A stretch of 64,000 nt of DNA from Cellulosimicrobium cellulans (GTDB lineage Bacteria; Actinomycetota; Actinomycetes; Actinomycetales; Cellulomonadaceae): contig NZ_VEGH01000013.1 of assembly GCF_007679345.1 (NCBI RefSeq), positions 62,001 through 126,000 of the forward strand, read 5' to 3'. The position numbers and the translations under genes were made by a program. The notes beneath the pieces are model-generated. The model was not told the origin of the DNA. It ran no database searches and was given only the letters and a program-made list of their open reading frames with translations. Positions 1 to 8,002 of this stretch are shown piece by piece (position 1 is the first letter of the stretch; each line of letters starts with the position of its first letter).

Positions 1-2
1 TG

Positions 3-725
3 TCCCCGAAGTCGGTCGTCCGCGACATGCACGAGCGGGCCGCGACCTTCGCCGAGTACGTGTCGCTCTACCAGCTCGACCGGACCGAGGGCGTGCTGCT
101 GCGCTACCTCGCGGACGCGTTCCGGGCCTTGCGGCAGACCGTGCCCGACGACCTGCGGACCGAGGAGCTGCACGAGATCGTCGAGTGGCTGGGCGACCTG
201 GTGCGGCGCACCGACTCCAGCCTGCTGGACGAGTGGGAGCGGCTCGCGCACCCGGAGGACCTGGACGACGCCACGGTCACCGAGTCCCGGCCGGAGGACG
301 ACGCTCCCCCGCCGATCACGGTCAACAAGCGGGTGTTCCGGGCGCTCGTCCGCGGGGCGCTGTTCCGCCGGGTCGACCTCGCCGCGCGCGAGGCGTACCC
401 GGCGCTGGCGGCGCTCGGCGACCAGGACGCCGCGGACCAGCCGTGGACCGCCGACCGGTGGGGCGACGCGCTCGACCCGTTCTACGACGACCACGACGAG
501 ATCCTCACCGGCCCGGCCGCGCGCGGGCCGGCGCTGTTCCAGGTCGACGAGCGGCCGGCCGGGCACGGCGAGGCGGGCGCGCGCGGCGACCTGTGGTTCG
601 TGCGGCAGCTGCTCGACGACCCGGCCGGCGACCACGACTGGCGCATCGACGCCCTGGTCGACCTGCCCGCCTCGGACGCCGCCGGCGAGGTCGTGCTCCG
701 GGTGCTCGCGGTGGGGCCGCTCTGA
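3..725 (+). CDS. C-terminal part of DEAD/DEAH helicase with DUF3516 domain (5' truncated by window edge)
   Basis: The frame is open from the left edge (SPKSVVRDM precedes the first Met at 27), so this is the end of a longer gene. The sequence (SLYQLDRTEGVLLRYLADAFRAL, then EWLGDLVRRTDSSLLDEWE) matches what I recall of the DUF3516 region at the C-terminus of actinobacterial superfamily 2 RNA helicases. No Walker motifs are present, as expected for the tail. The last ~50 residues are a compact domain ending VVLRVLAVGPL. The role in RNA metabolism is family knowledge. The family call is fairly secure; the exact substrate is unknown. Confidence 0.8.
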   Translation, partial: SPKSVVRDMHERAATFAEYVSLYQLDRTEGVLLRYLADAFRALRQTVPDDLRTEELHEIVEWLGDLVRRTDSSLLDEWERLAHPEDLDDATVTESRPEDDAPPPITVNKRVFRALVRGALFRRVDLAAREAYPALAALGDQDAADQPWTADRWGDALDPFYDDHDEILTGPAARGPALFQVDERPAGHGEAGARGDLWFVRQLLDDPAGDHDWRIDALVDLPASDAAGEVVLRVLAVGPL

Positions 726-756
726 CCTGCAAGAACGGCTGGAAGCGTTCCAGATG

Positions 757-833
757 AGGGCAGGCAAACCTGCGTTTCCGCAGGTCAGGGCAGCCTTTCC
801 TGTGATGACAGGACGTCATCTCGGGCCTACCGT
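757..833 (+). promoter_or_regulatory. Two DtxR/IdeR-like iron boxes, a 17-nt dyad and a -10 box upstream of the VIT gene
   Basis: Two 15-nt sites, AGGGCAGGCAAACCT (757-771) and AGGGCAGCCTTTCCT (787-801), fit the DtxR/IdeR core AGGnnAGnCTnnCCT, the second almost completely. Their starts are 30 nt apart. A dyad GATGAC-N5-GTCATC follows at 804-820. TACCGT at 828-833 is a good -10 box only 7 nt before the ATG at 841, so the mRNA is probably leaderless. The boxes lie upstream of or over the -35 region, the arrangement known for IdeR-activated iron-storage genes. That regulation is inferred. Confidence 0.5.
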
Positions 834-840
834 GGCTGCC

Positions 841-1488
841 ATGAGCGCCCTGTCGACCCACCTCCTGGACCGTGACCGCACCGCCGACCCGGCGCCCCGG
901 CGCGCCCCCGAGCCGGGCGCCCCGGGCTCCGTCGACCCCGGCCCCGGCGCGGCCGTGCTGCCGACCGCGGAGCGGCTGAACTGGCTGCGCGCCGGCGTGC
1001 TCGGCGCGAACGACGGCATCGTCTCCGTCGCCGCGACCGTGGTCGGCGTCGCGGGTGCGGCGACCGGGCTCGCGACCCTCGCGGTCGCCGGCGTCGCCGC
1101 CCTGGTCGCGGGCGCGCTGTCGATGGCGGCCGGCGAGTACGTCTCGGTCAGCAGCCAGCGCGACGCCGAGAAGGTGCTCCGCGCGCACGGCGTCCGGGAC
1201 GCGGAGGAGTCGCTGACCAACCCGTGGCACGCGGCGCTGGCGTCGCTCGTGGCGTTCGTCGTCGGCGGCGTCGTGCCGCTGCTCGCGATGCTCGGCCCGT
1301 GGGGCGGCGAGGCGCGCGTGGTGGCGACCTTCGCCGCGGTGGTCGTGGCGCTGGTGGTGACCGGCACGGTGAGCGCCCGCATGGGCGGCGCCCCTGCCGG
1401 CCGCGCGGTGCTCCGCAACGTCGTGGGCGGCTCCCTGGCGATGGCGATCACCTACGGCGTCGGCTCCCTGGTCGGCCTGGCGGTCTGA
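841..1488 (+). CDS. VIT1/CCC1-family metal (Fe/Mn) transporter
   Basis: A 215-residue membrane protein. After a ~40-residue polar, Pro-rich N-terminus comes LNWLRAGVLGANDGIVSVAA, the hallmark opening of the VIT1/CCC1 family, then hydrophobic segments containing SMAAGEYVSVSSQRD, the conserved metal-binding stretch between TM2 and TM3. Two further hydrophobic pairs end the protein. The family moves Fe(II) or Mn(II) out of the cytoplasm. An in-frame ATG at 754 exists, but the -10 box at 828 and the family's usual N-terminus favour 841. The iron-box-like sites upstream support an iron-detoxification role. Confidence 0.88.
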   Translation: MSALSTHLLDRDRTADPAPRRAPEPGAPGSVDPGPGAAVLPTAERLNWLRAGVLGANDGIVSVAATVVGVAGAATGLATLAVAGVAALVAGALSMAAGEYVSVSSQRDAEKVLRAHGVRDAEESLTNPWHAALASLVAFVVGGVVPLLAMLGPWGGEARVVATFAAVVVALVVTGTVSARMGGAPAGRAVLRNVVGGSLAMAITYGVGSLVGLAV

Positions 1489-1501
1489 GCCGCTCTGCCC
1501 A

Positions 1502-1593
1502 CCCGAGGTCGTCGGTTCCGCCCGAGGTCGTCGGTTCCGCCCGAGGTCGTCGGTTCCGCCGGGGCCTCCGTGGCCGGAACCGACGACGTCGGC
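1502..1593. repeat. Three tandem 19-nt repeats plus one inverted copy between convergent genes (repeat locus R1)
   Basis: The 19-nt unit CCCGAGGTCGTCGGTTCCG occurs three times without gaps at 1502-1520, 1521-1539 and 1540-1558. A 17/19 inverted copy lies at 1575-1593. The site fills the gap between the convergent VIT and EcfT genes and could fold as a hairpin. The 19-nt period and the mixture of direct and inverted copies link it to the three 74-nt elements at 33535, 46703 and 49405. Confidence 0.9.
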
Positions 1594-1598
1594 AGCCG

Positions 1599-2339
1599 TC
1601 AGAGGCGGGCGGCCAGCAGGAGGACGAGCGCCAGGACGCCGAGCACGCCGGACGCGAGGGCGGCGTCGGCGGGGCCCAGCGGGACCGGGCGCCAGACCGT
1701 GCGCGGGCCGGCGGAGAGCCCGCGCGACTCCAGCGCCAGCGCGATCCGCTCGGACGCGCGGATCGACGCGACCAGCAGCGCGAACGCCGACCGGGCGAGG
1801 CCGCGCCACCCCTCGTGCGGCCGGCCGTCCCGCCCGAGCGGGGCGCGGACCAGCTGCGCCGCCCGGATCGTCGCCCACTGCCGCGGCAGCCCCGCGAGCA
1901 TCCGGTGGCCCGCCAGCAGCGCGTACGCATACCGCGGGCTCAGCCGCGCGTGCCGGACGAGGCTCACCATCAGGTCCCGCGGCGGCGTGCTGGCGAGGAA
2001 CGCGACGGTCGCGACCCCGATCACGCACCCGCGCAGGGCGAGCGCCGCGCCGACCACCAGGCCCTCGTGCGTCACCCGGAACGGCCCGCCGGCGACCAGG
2101 ACGGCGCCCGGCCGGCTCATCGCGTTGACCAGCAGCACCCCGACGCCGAACGTCCAGAACGGCACCTGGGCGAGCAGCAGCCGCCGGCCGCCCACCCCGG
2201 CGCCCCACCGGGCCGCCGCGAGCCCGAGCAGGTACAGCGCCGCGAGCGCGGCCGGGTCCAGCAGGGCGAGGGTCGCGAGCGACACCGCGACGACCAGCAG
2301 CAGCTTGACGGTCGGGTTCCGGGCACCGAGCGCCGTCAC
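1599..2339 (-). CDS. ECF transporter transmembrane (T) component, YkoC-like
   Basis: A 246-residue CbiQ/EcfT-type protein with hydrophobic segments at roughly residues 12-45, 55-80 and 95-120 and a terminal TM. The cytoplasmic part contains ERIALALESRG, matching the second 'Ala-Arg-Gly' coupling motif of EcfT proteins that docks on the ATPases. The GTG start at 2339 overlaps the stop of the ATPase gene by 4 nt (GTGA), indicating translational coupling. It is the last gene of a four-gene operon under a TPP riboswitch, so it should scaffold a thiamine or hydroxymethylpyrimidine (HMP) importer. Confidence 0.88.
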   Translation of the reverse strand: MTALGARNPTVKLLLVVAVSLATLALLDPAALAALYLLGLAAARWGAGVGGRRLLLAQVPFWTFGVGVLLVNAMSRPGAVLVAGGPFRVTHEGLVVGAALALRGCVIGVATVAFLASTPPRDLMVSLVRHARLSPRYAYALLAGHRMLAGLPRQWATIRAAQLVRAPLGRDGRPHEGWRGLARSAFALLVASIRASERIALALESRGLSAGPRTVWRPVPLGPADAALASGVLGVLALVLLLAARL

Positions 2340-4099
2340 CGGACCGGCACCCCCGCCGGGTCGGACGCGCCGGCCGGGTCGGACGCGCCGGCCGCGAGCA
2401 GGGCGCAGGCGTCCAGCGCGGCGAGCGCGTCGCGCAGCCGGCCCGCGTGGCCGACCACCTCCGCGAGCCGTCGCAGGAGCCGCGACGGCCGCAGCCGCGC
2501 GGCGGCGAGGAGGCGCGGCTCCCGCAGCAGCGCGAGCGGGTCCACGTCCCCGACCAGCCCGCGGTCGGCGACGACCAGCACCCGGTCCGCGACCGACGCC
2601 ACCGCCCGCAGGTCGTGGCAGGTGAGCAGCACGGCCCGCCCGGCGCGCGCCTCGTCCGCGAGCGCCCGCAGCACGACCGTGGTGCCGTGCCGGTCGAGCC
2701 CGAACGTCGGCTCGTCCGCCAGCAGGACCGGGCGGTCGTGCACGAGCATCGCGGCCAGGCTCAGCCGGCGCTGCTCGCCGCCGGACAGCCGGTGCGGGTC
2801 CCGGTCGGCGAGCGCGGCGAGGCCGAACCGGGCGAGCGCGGCGGCCACCCGGTCGTCCGTGGCGGGGCCGGGCGGCAGCCCGACGGCGACCTCCGCCGCC
2901 ACGGTGCGCCCCGCGAGCTGGTGCTCGGGGTTCTGCACGACGAGCCCGGGGCGCGTCCCCTCGACGACGCCCGCGAGCGGGGGCAGCACGCCCGCGAGGG
3001 TGGCGACGAGCGTGGACTTGCCCGAGCCGTTGGCCCCGACGACCGCGACGACCTCGCCGGCGCGGAGCCGGAGGTCGACGTCGCGGAGCACGGGCTGCGC
3101 GGCGGGCCGGCGGCGGGCCGCCCGATCCGCGGGCCGCCGGCCGACCGCCAGACCCCGGGCGGCGAGCAGCACCTCCCCCTGTCCGGCGGCCGGGGCGCGC
3201 GACGGCGGCGCCTCCGCGGCCAGCCCCGGCAGCAGGTCGAACGCCCCCGGCTCCTCCACCGCGCCCCCGAGCGCCACCTCGAGCTCGACGTCCTCGGGCA
3301 GCCAGCAGCCACGGGCGAGCAGCTCGCGCCCCGCGTCCCGGGCCACCTCGGCCGCGGGACCGTCGTGGGTGACCCGGCCGTCGGCGGACAGCACCACCCA
3401 CCGGCCGGGCAGCCCGGCCACGCCCGCGTCGCCGGCGAGCGCGTCCAGCCGGTGCTCGACCAGCACGCACGCCGCGCCCGTCGACGCCCGCGCCGCGGCC
3501 AGCGCCGCCCGCACCGCCGCGACGCCGTCGGAGTCCAGCATCGACGTCGGCTCGTCGAGCAGCAGGAGCCGGGGGCGGGTCACCACCGCGGCCGCGAGCG
3601 CGACCCGCTGCAGCTCCCCGCCGGAGAGCGCGTCCGTGCGCCGGCCCGCCAGGTGCGCGGCGCCTGCGGCCCCGAGCGCCGTCGTCACCGCCGGCCCGAT
3701 GGCGGCGGGCGGCGTCCCGAGGTTCTCCAGCGGGAACGCGACCTCGTCCTCCACGTCCGCCAGGCAGACCCCGGTCTCGGGGTCCTGCGCGAGCACCCCG
3801 ACCACGTCCGCGAGCGCCGCGACGCCGTGCTCGGCGACGGACCGGCCCGCGACCTCGACCCGCCCCGAGACCCGCGCGGGCACCGCGTGCGGGACGGCGC
3901 CGTGCAGGCACCGCAGCAGCGTCGACTTCCCGGCGCCGGACGGGCCGAGCACGAGCACCTGCTCCCCCGGCGCGAGCCGCAGGTCGACCGGGCCGACGCC
4001 CGCGCCGCCGTCCAGCACCGCCTCGAGCCCGGCGACGTCGAGCACGGCCGCCGGGTCGGGCCCCGCCCACGCCGCCGCGACCGCCGCCGGCTCAGCCAC
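2336..4099 (-). CDS. ECF transporter double ATPase (two fused ABC domains), YkoD-like
   Basis: A 587-residue protein with two ABC domains in one chain. Domain 1 has Walker A GPSGAGKST at residues 52-60, signature LSGGELQR and Walker B LLLLDEPTS. Domain 2 has Walker A GANGSGKST near residue 350, signature LSGGEQRR and Walker B LLADEPTFG. A ~50-residue Pro/Ala-rich linker joins them. A tail repeating PAGASDPAG precedes the stop. The start overlaps the S-component gene by 8 nt. It powers the riboswitch-controlled importer; fused EcfA-A' chains are typical of YkoD-type systems. Confidence 0.9.
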   Translation of the reverse strand: MAEPAAVAAAWAGPDPAAVLDVAGLEAVLDGGAGVGPVDLRLAPGEQVLVLGPSGAGKSTLLRCLHGAVPHAVPARVSGRVEVAGRSVAEHGVAALADVVGVLAQDPETGVCLADVEDEVAFPLENLGTPPAAIGPAVTTALGAAGAAHLAGRRTDALSGGELQRVALAAAVVTRPRLLLLDEPTSMLDSDGVAAVRAALAAARASTGAACVLVEHRLDALAGDAGVAGLPGRWVVLSADGRVTHDGPAAEVARDAGRELLARGCWLPEDVELEVALGGAVEEPGAFDLLPGLAAEAPPSRAPAAGQGEVLLAARGLAVGRRPADRAARRRPAAQPVLRDVDLRLRAGEVVAVVGANGSGKSTLVATLAGVLPPLAGVVEGTRPGLVVQNPEHQLAGRTVAAEVAVGLPPGPATDDRVAAALARFGLAALADRDPHRLSGGEQRRLSLAAMLVHDRPVLLADEPTFGLDRHGTTVVLRALADEARAGRAVLLTCHDLRAVASVADRVLVVADRGLVGDVDPLALLREPRLLAAARLRPSRLLRRLAEVVGHAGRLRDALAALDACALLAAGASDPAGASDPAGVPVR

Positions 4100-4721
4100 G
4101 CCGCGCCACGGGCTCGCGCGCGGCGGCTGCCGCGCGCCCGATCGCGAACCCGTCCAGCACCCCGGTGCGGCGCAGGGCGTCCACGACCACCTTGGCCAGC
4201 AGCCCGCCGAGGACGACGCCCGAGACGGCCTGCAGCACGAGCCGCAGCACCAGCACGTCCTGCCCGTACCAGCCGAACCGGAACGCCGACCACCCGAACA
4301 CCAGCGTCGCGCCGAGCAGCCCCGAGGCGGCGAACCGGGCCCAGCCGAACCGCCGGTACCGCCCGAGCGCGAACGGGATCTCGCTGCCGAGGCCCTGGAG
4401 CAGCGCGGCGACGACCAGCAGCGGCCCGACCGGCGACCCGAGGAACACCACCTCGACCACGGAGGCCAGCACCTCGGCGAGCACCCCGACGCCGGGCCGC
4501 CGGATGATCGCGACCGCGATCGGCGCCACGAGCAGCCAGCCGCCGAGCAGCACGTGCTGCGCGAGGTCGCCCGCCGGCCCCATCAGCACCGCGAGGCCGT
4601 TCCACGCCTGGACCAGCGCCCAGTACAGGAACCCGAACACCACCCCGAGGACGACCATGAGCACGATGTCCTTCAGCGCGAGCGGCTCGCGCCGCCCCCT
4701 GCCCGGGACGCGCTCAGCCAC
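4092..4721 (-). CDS. ECF transporter substrate-binding membrane (S) component, YkoE-like
   Basis: A 209-residue membrane protein with five or six hydrophobic segments (for example LALKDIVLMVVLGVVFGFLY and HVLLGGWLLVAPIAVAII) and the acidic stretch ASVVEVVFLGSPVG, as in YkoE proteins. The GTG start at 4721 overlaps the stop of the upstream YkoF-like gene, and its own end overlaps the ATPase start. Position between YkoF and the double ATPase, downstream of a TPP riboswitch, identifies it as the membrane binding subunit for thiamine or its HMP moiety. Which of the two is carried cannot be decided from sequence alone. Confidence 0.85.
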   Translation of the reverse strand: MAERVPGRGRREPLALKDIVLMVVLGVVFGFLYWALVQAWNGLAVLMGPAGDLAQHVLLGGWLLVAPIAVAIIRRPGVGVLAEVLASVVEVVFLGSPVGPLLVVAALLQGLGSEIPFALGRYRRFGWARFAASGLLGATLVFGWSAFRFGWYGQDVLVLRLVLQAVSGVVLGGLLAKVVVDALRRTGVLDGFAIGRAAAAAREPVARRG

Positions 4722-5376
4722 GGGACCGGGTCGGGCTGTTGAGCGAGAAGGTGACGTGGCTGGTGACGTGCTGGACGCCGCGGCCGACCCGCGCCCACGC
4801 GCCGACCACGGTCTCCACGAGCGCGCCCACGTCGCCCTCCAGCCGCGTGACGAAGTGCTCGGAGCCCCGGAACGTCCCGTTGTCCCGCGCCAGGGCGATC
4901 GCCGCCTCGATGTCCCGCATGTGGTCGGGCTCCACCCCGGCCCGGACGTCGTCGGCGAGGGGGTAGAGCGCCCACTCGGCCGCGCCGGACCGGCCGGTTC
5001 GCCGGCCCGGCGGCAGCGCGACCGCGCGCGGGCCCGCGCCCCCGGGCAGCGCGCACCGCACCTCACCCGGGCAGCCGCGGGACAGGTGCAGCGTGACCGC
5101 CGCGTGCTCCCCGGTGGCGGCCACCGCGTCGACCAGGTCCGTCAGGTACCGGAGCAGGTCCGCCTCGTCACCGCCTACGTAGGTGCTCACGTCGCCGGTC
5201 TGCACGACCAGGCCGTCCGTGGCCACGGAGCCGAGCACGCCGAGGATCGTCTCGGCGTACCGGTCGGACATCACCGCGACGGTGACGCGGGCACCGACCC
5301 CGAACCGGAGCGGGTCGGCCACCAGGTCGGCGGCCTCCGCAGGCCCGGGCGGCGTCGTCGGGGGTGTCGGGATCAT
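4714..5376 (-). CDS. YkoF-family thiamine/HMP-binding protein
   Basis: A 220-residue soluble protein of two similar Ykof-type domains. The first includes RFGVGARVTVAVMSDRYAET and DVSTYVGGDEADL; the second, after a linker, WALYPLADD and GTFRGSEHFVTRLEGDVGAL. B. subtilis YkoF binds thiamine or HMP, and this protein is first in a four-gene operon in the same order (YkoF, E, D, C). ATG at 5376 is chosen because AGGAGG lies 5 nt upstream; an in-frame Met ten codons earlier lacks a ribosome site. It probably captures or buffers the vitamin on the cytoplasmic side. Confidence 0.86.
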   Translation of the reverse strand: MIPTPPTTPPGPAEAADLVADPLRFGVGARVTVAVMSDRYAETILGVLGSVATDGLVVQTGDVSTYVGGDEADLLRYLTDLVDAVAATGEHAAVTLHLSRGCPGEVRCALPGGAGPRAVALPPGRRTGRSGAAEWALYPLADDVRAGVEPDHMRDIEAAIALARDNGTFRGSEHFVTRLEGDVGALVETVVGAWARVGRGVQHVTSHVTFSLNSPTRSRG

Positions 5377-5445
5377 GCGTCCTCCTGTGCTGGTCAGCCT
5401 CAGCACGGGAGGACGGCGGACGGGTGCCCGGCATCCTGCGAGATG

Positions 5446-5536
5446 TCGCTCCCTGCGCTGGCATGATCCAGATCAGGTTCTACGGTCGGAGTTCGAGTAC
5501 TCCCTCTCAGCCCGGCTCACCGGACTCCCGTGCTCA
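5446..5536 (-). promoter_or_regulatory. TPP riboswitch (thi box) controlling the thiamine/HMP importer operon
   Basis: Read on the minus strand the segment has the two most conserved TPP-aptamer parts: GGGCTGAGAGG on the 5' side and ACCTGATCTGGATCATGCCA then GCGCAGGGA on the 3' side, with a variable arm between. It ends about 70 nt before the YkoF start. A -10 box TAGCGT (complement of 5542-5547) places the start of transcription just ahead of the aptamer. A clear terminator was not seen, so control may be translational through the nearby strong ribosome site. Confidence 0.95.
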
Positions 5537-5586
5537 CCCGCACGCTAGCAGCACCGCGCCGCGGGGTCGCGCCCTAGGCTGACCCC

Positions 5587-6084
5587 GTGAGCAGGTCCAA
5601 GAACGCGCCGTCCGGGACGCCCGCGCTCGTCGCGCTGGCCGCCGCCGGGGTCCCGCACACCGCGCACGCGTACGACCACGACCCCCGCAGCACGGTCGGC
5701 TACGGCCTGGAGGCCGCCGAGGTGCTGGGCATCGACCCGGAGCAGGTCTACAAGACCCTGATGGCGTCGGTGGACGGGACGCTCACGGTCGCGGTGGTGC
5801 CCGTCGCGGGGAAGCTCGACCTCAAGGCGCTGGCCCACGCGGTCGGCGGCAAGAAGGCCGTGATGGCCGACCCCGCCGCGGCGGAGCGCGCGACCGGGTA
5901 CGTCGTCGGCGGCATCTCCCCGCTCGGGCAGAAGACCGCGCACCCGACCGTCGTCGACGAGACCGTCCAGCTGTTCGACACGGTGTTCGTGTCCGGCGGC
6001 CGCCGGGGCCTCGACGTCGAGCTGGCCCCGGACGACCTGATCCGGCTCACGTCCGCCACGGTGGCGGACATCGCGCGCGGCTGA
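5587..6084 (+). CDS. ybaK: YbaK-type Cys-tRNA(Pro) deacylase
   Basis: A 165-residue YbaK/EbsC protein. Conserved pieces include the Lys of EQVYKTLMASVDG, VVPVAGKLDLKALA, GGISPLGQK and the C-terminal SGGRRGLDVELAPDDL. The family hydrolyses mischarged Cys-tRNA(Pro) in trans. The GTG start at 5587 follows a -10 box TAGGCT by 6 nt, so the message is probably leaderless. It is divergent from the riboswitch operon. Confidence 0.93.
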   Translation: MSRSKNAPSGTPALVALAAAGVPHTAHAYDHDPRSTVGYGLEAAEVLGIDPEQVYKTLMASVDGTLTVAVVPVAGKLDLKALAHAVGGKKAVMADPAAAERATGYVVGGISPLGQKTAHPTVVDETVQLFDTVFVSGGRRGLDVELAPDDLIRLTSATVADIARG

Positions 6085-6109
6085 CCGCCCGCGCGCCACC
6101 GCGCCGCCG

Positions 6110-6928
6110 CTACCGGGCGCTCCGCGCCAGCGTCCGCACCCCCACCAGCAGCCCGAGCGCCGCGGTCAGCACCGCCGCCACCGCGCCCCACGCGACCGTC
6201 GCGGACGCCAGGTCCCCGGCGAACAGCGCGCGCTCGGCGTCCACGACGTACCGCAGCGGGTTGAGGTCCGCCGCCACCTGCATCCACCGCGGCCCGGTCT
6301 CGAGCGGCAGCAGCATCCCGGACAGGATGAGCAGCGGGAACAGCAGCGTCTGCTGCACGGCCCAGAACATCCAGTCCTGCTTCCGGACGGCGATCGCGAG
6401 CGCGTAGGACAGCGACCCGATCCCGACGCCGAAGACCGCGAGCAGCACCAGCCCCAGCAGCGCGCCGGCCGGGCTGAACGAGAACCCGAACGGCAGCATC
6501 ACCGCCACGACCACCACCGACTGCGCGACGATCGGCACCATCTCCTTCCACGACCGGCCGACGAGCTGCGCCGACCGGGCCAGCGGGGTGACGAGCAGGC
6601 GCTCGTGCGCGCCGGTCTGCATCTCGAACAGCAGGTTCGCCCCGGTCGTCGACGTGCCGAACAGGGTCGTCATCACGAGGATCCCGGGCACGAACCAGGC
6701 CCAGACGTCCCCGCCCGGCAGCCCGTCCCCGACGGAGCCGGCCAGCAGCGGCCCGAACAGGCCGAGGAACACCACCGGCTGGATGAGCCCGAACACGACG
6801 GAGAACGGGTCGCGCACGGTCGGCAGCAGCTCACGGGTCATCACGAGCCAGGCGTCACCCCACCAGGAGCGGGTCGCCTCGCGGGCGGGCAGGGTCTCGG
6901 CGGTCGGGGCCGTCGTCGTCGCGGTCAT
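6110..6928 (-). CDS. ABC-2 type exporter permease, daunorubicin-resistance (DrrB) family
   Basis: A 272-residue permease with six hydrophobic segments. It carries the family motif from LLFEMQTGAHERLLVTPLAR, the amphipathic loop that contacts the ATPase, and PLLILSGMLLPLE near the fifth segment. Its start overlaps the upstream ATPase stop (ATGA at 6925-6928). With that ATPase it forms a drug- or lipid-type exporter. The substrate is unknown. The neighbouring WYL regulator transcribed divergently is the likely controller. Confidence 0.88.
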   Translation of the reverse strand: MTATTTAPTAETLPAREATRSWWGDAWLVMTRELLPTVRDPFSVVFGLIQPVVFLGLFGPLLAGSVGDGLPGGDVWAWFVPGILVMTTLFGTSTTGANLLFEMQTGAHERLLVTPLARSAQLVGRSWKEMVPIVAQSVVVVAVMLPFGFSFSPAGALLGLVLLAVFGVGIGSLSYALAIAVRKQDWMFWAVQQTLLFPLLILSGMLLPLETGPRWMQVAADLNPLRYVVDAERALFAGDLASATVAWGAVAAVLTAALGLLVGVRTLARSAR

Positions 6929-7917
6929 GCCGCCACCTCCACGGGGTCGGTCGAGCGCGCCGCCCCCTCCTCGCGGAGGCTGCGGCCGGTGAGGGTCAGG
7001 AAGACGTCGTCGAGCGTGGGCTGGTGGCCCTCGGCCCGGGCGACGGCGAGCCCGCGGGCGCCCGCGGCGGCGAGCACGGCGGGCAGCGCGGTCGGTGCGT
7101 CGGCGACGCGGGCGCGCACCTCGACCCCGTCCACCTCGACGTCGCGCGCGCCGGGCGCCCGGGCGGCGACCTCCGCGAGCGCCGGCGCTCCGGCCGGGTC
7201 GGCGGCCGCCAGCACGAGCCGGTCCCCCGCGAGCGTGTGCTTGAGCGCCGCGGCGGTGTCGTCCGCGATGACCCGGCCCTCGTCCACGACGACGACCCGC
7301 TCGGCCATCTGGTCGGCCTCGTCCAGGTAGTGCGTGGTGAGCACGACCGTCATCGCGTGCCGCTCCCGCAGCCGGAGGATGTGCTCCCACAGGTTGGCGC
7401 GGTTGTGCGGGTCGAGGCCCGTGGACGGCTCGTCCAGGAACAGCAGCCGCGGGGCGTGCACCAGCCCGAGCGCGACGTCGAGCCGGCGGCGCTGCCCGCC
7501 GGACAGGTCGGACACCTTGCGGCGGGCGAGCGGCTCCAGGTCCAGCTGGTCCATGAGCTCGGCGGCCCGGCGGCGCGCGTCCCGGCGGTCGAGCCCGTAG
7601 ATGGTGCCCTGCACGACGAGCTCGTCGGCCGCGCGCTGCGCGTGGCCCGCGCCGTTGCCCTGGCCGACGTAGCCGATCCGGCGGCGCACGGTGCCGGGCT
7701 CGCGGGCGACGTCCGCCCCGGCGACCTCGGCGGTCCCGGCGGTGGGCGCGATCAGCGTGGTGAGCATCCGGATCGTGGTGGTCTTGCCGGCCCCGTTCGG
7801 GCCCAGCACGGCGACGAGCTCCCCCGGCGCGATGTCGAGGTCCAGGCCGCGCACGGCGTGCACCGTCGGCCCCTTGCCCCCGGCGAAGTCCTTGGTCAGT
7901 CCCCTGGTGCGGATCAT
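6925..7917 (-). CDS. ABC exporter ATPase, DrrA family
   Basis: A 330-residue ATPase with Walker A GPNGAGKTT, signature LSGGQRRRLDVALGL, Walker B LLFLDEPSTGLDP and switch His in VLTTHYLDEAD. The C-terminal ~80 residues, ending QPTLDDVFLTLTGRSL, are the extension typical of DrrA. I start it at ATG 7917 because GAGGGG lies 8 nt upstream; another in-frame ATG eight codons earlier (7941) is possible. It pairs with the permease downstream and faces the WYL regulator gene. Confidence 0.88.
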   Translation of the reverse strand: MIRTRGLTKDFAGGKGPTVHAVRGLDLDIAPGELVAVLGPNGAGKTTTIRMLTTLIAPTAGTAEVAGADVAREPGTVRRRIGYVGQGNGAGHAQRAADELVVQGTIYGLDRRDARRRAAELMDQLDLEPLARRKVSDLSGGQRRRLDVALGLVHAPRLLFLDEPSTGLDPHNRANLWEHILRLRERHAMTVVLTTHYLDEADQMAERVVVVDEGRVIADDTAAALKHTLAGDRLVLAAADPAGAPALAEVAARAPGARDVEVDGVEVRARVADAPTALPAVLAAAGARGLAVARAEGHQPTLDDVFLTLTGRSLREEGAARSTDPVEVAA

Positions 7918-8002
7918 GGCGGGTTCCCCTCTGGTGGTCATGCCCCCACCGTGGCGGGGGTAGGGGTCAGGTCCTGTCCGCTACCCGGAGCAGACTGGGC
8001 CC

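Noticed and set aside
1502..1593. CRISPR-like array from the tandem 19-nt units
   Set aside because: Units abut without unique spacers, there are only three, one copy is inverted, and no cas genes are present.
1224..4742. Very long rightward open frame opposite the ECF transporter genes
   Set aside because: Arg/Pro/Ala-rich composition without any family motif; it mirrors the minus-strand genes and is an artefact of high GC.
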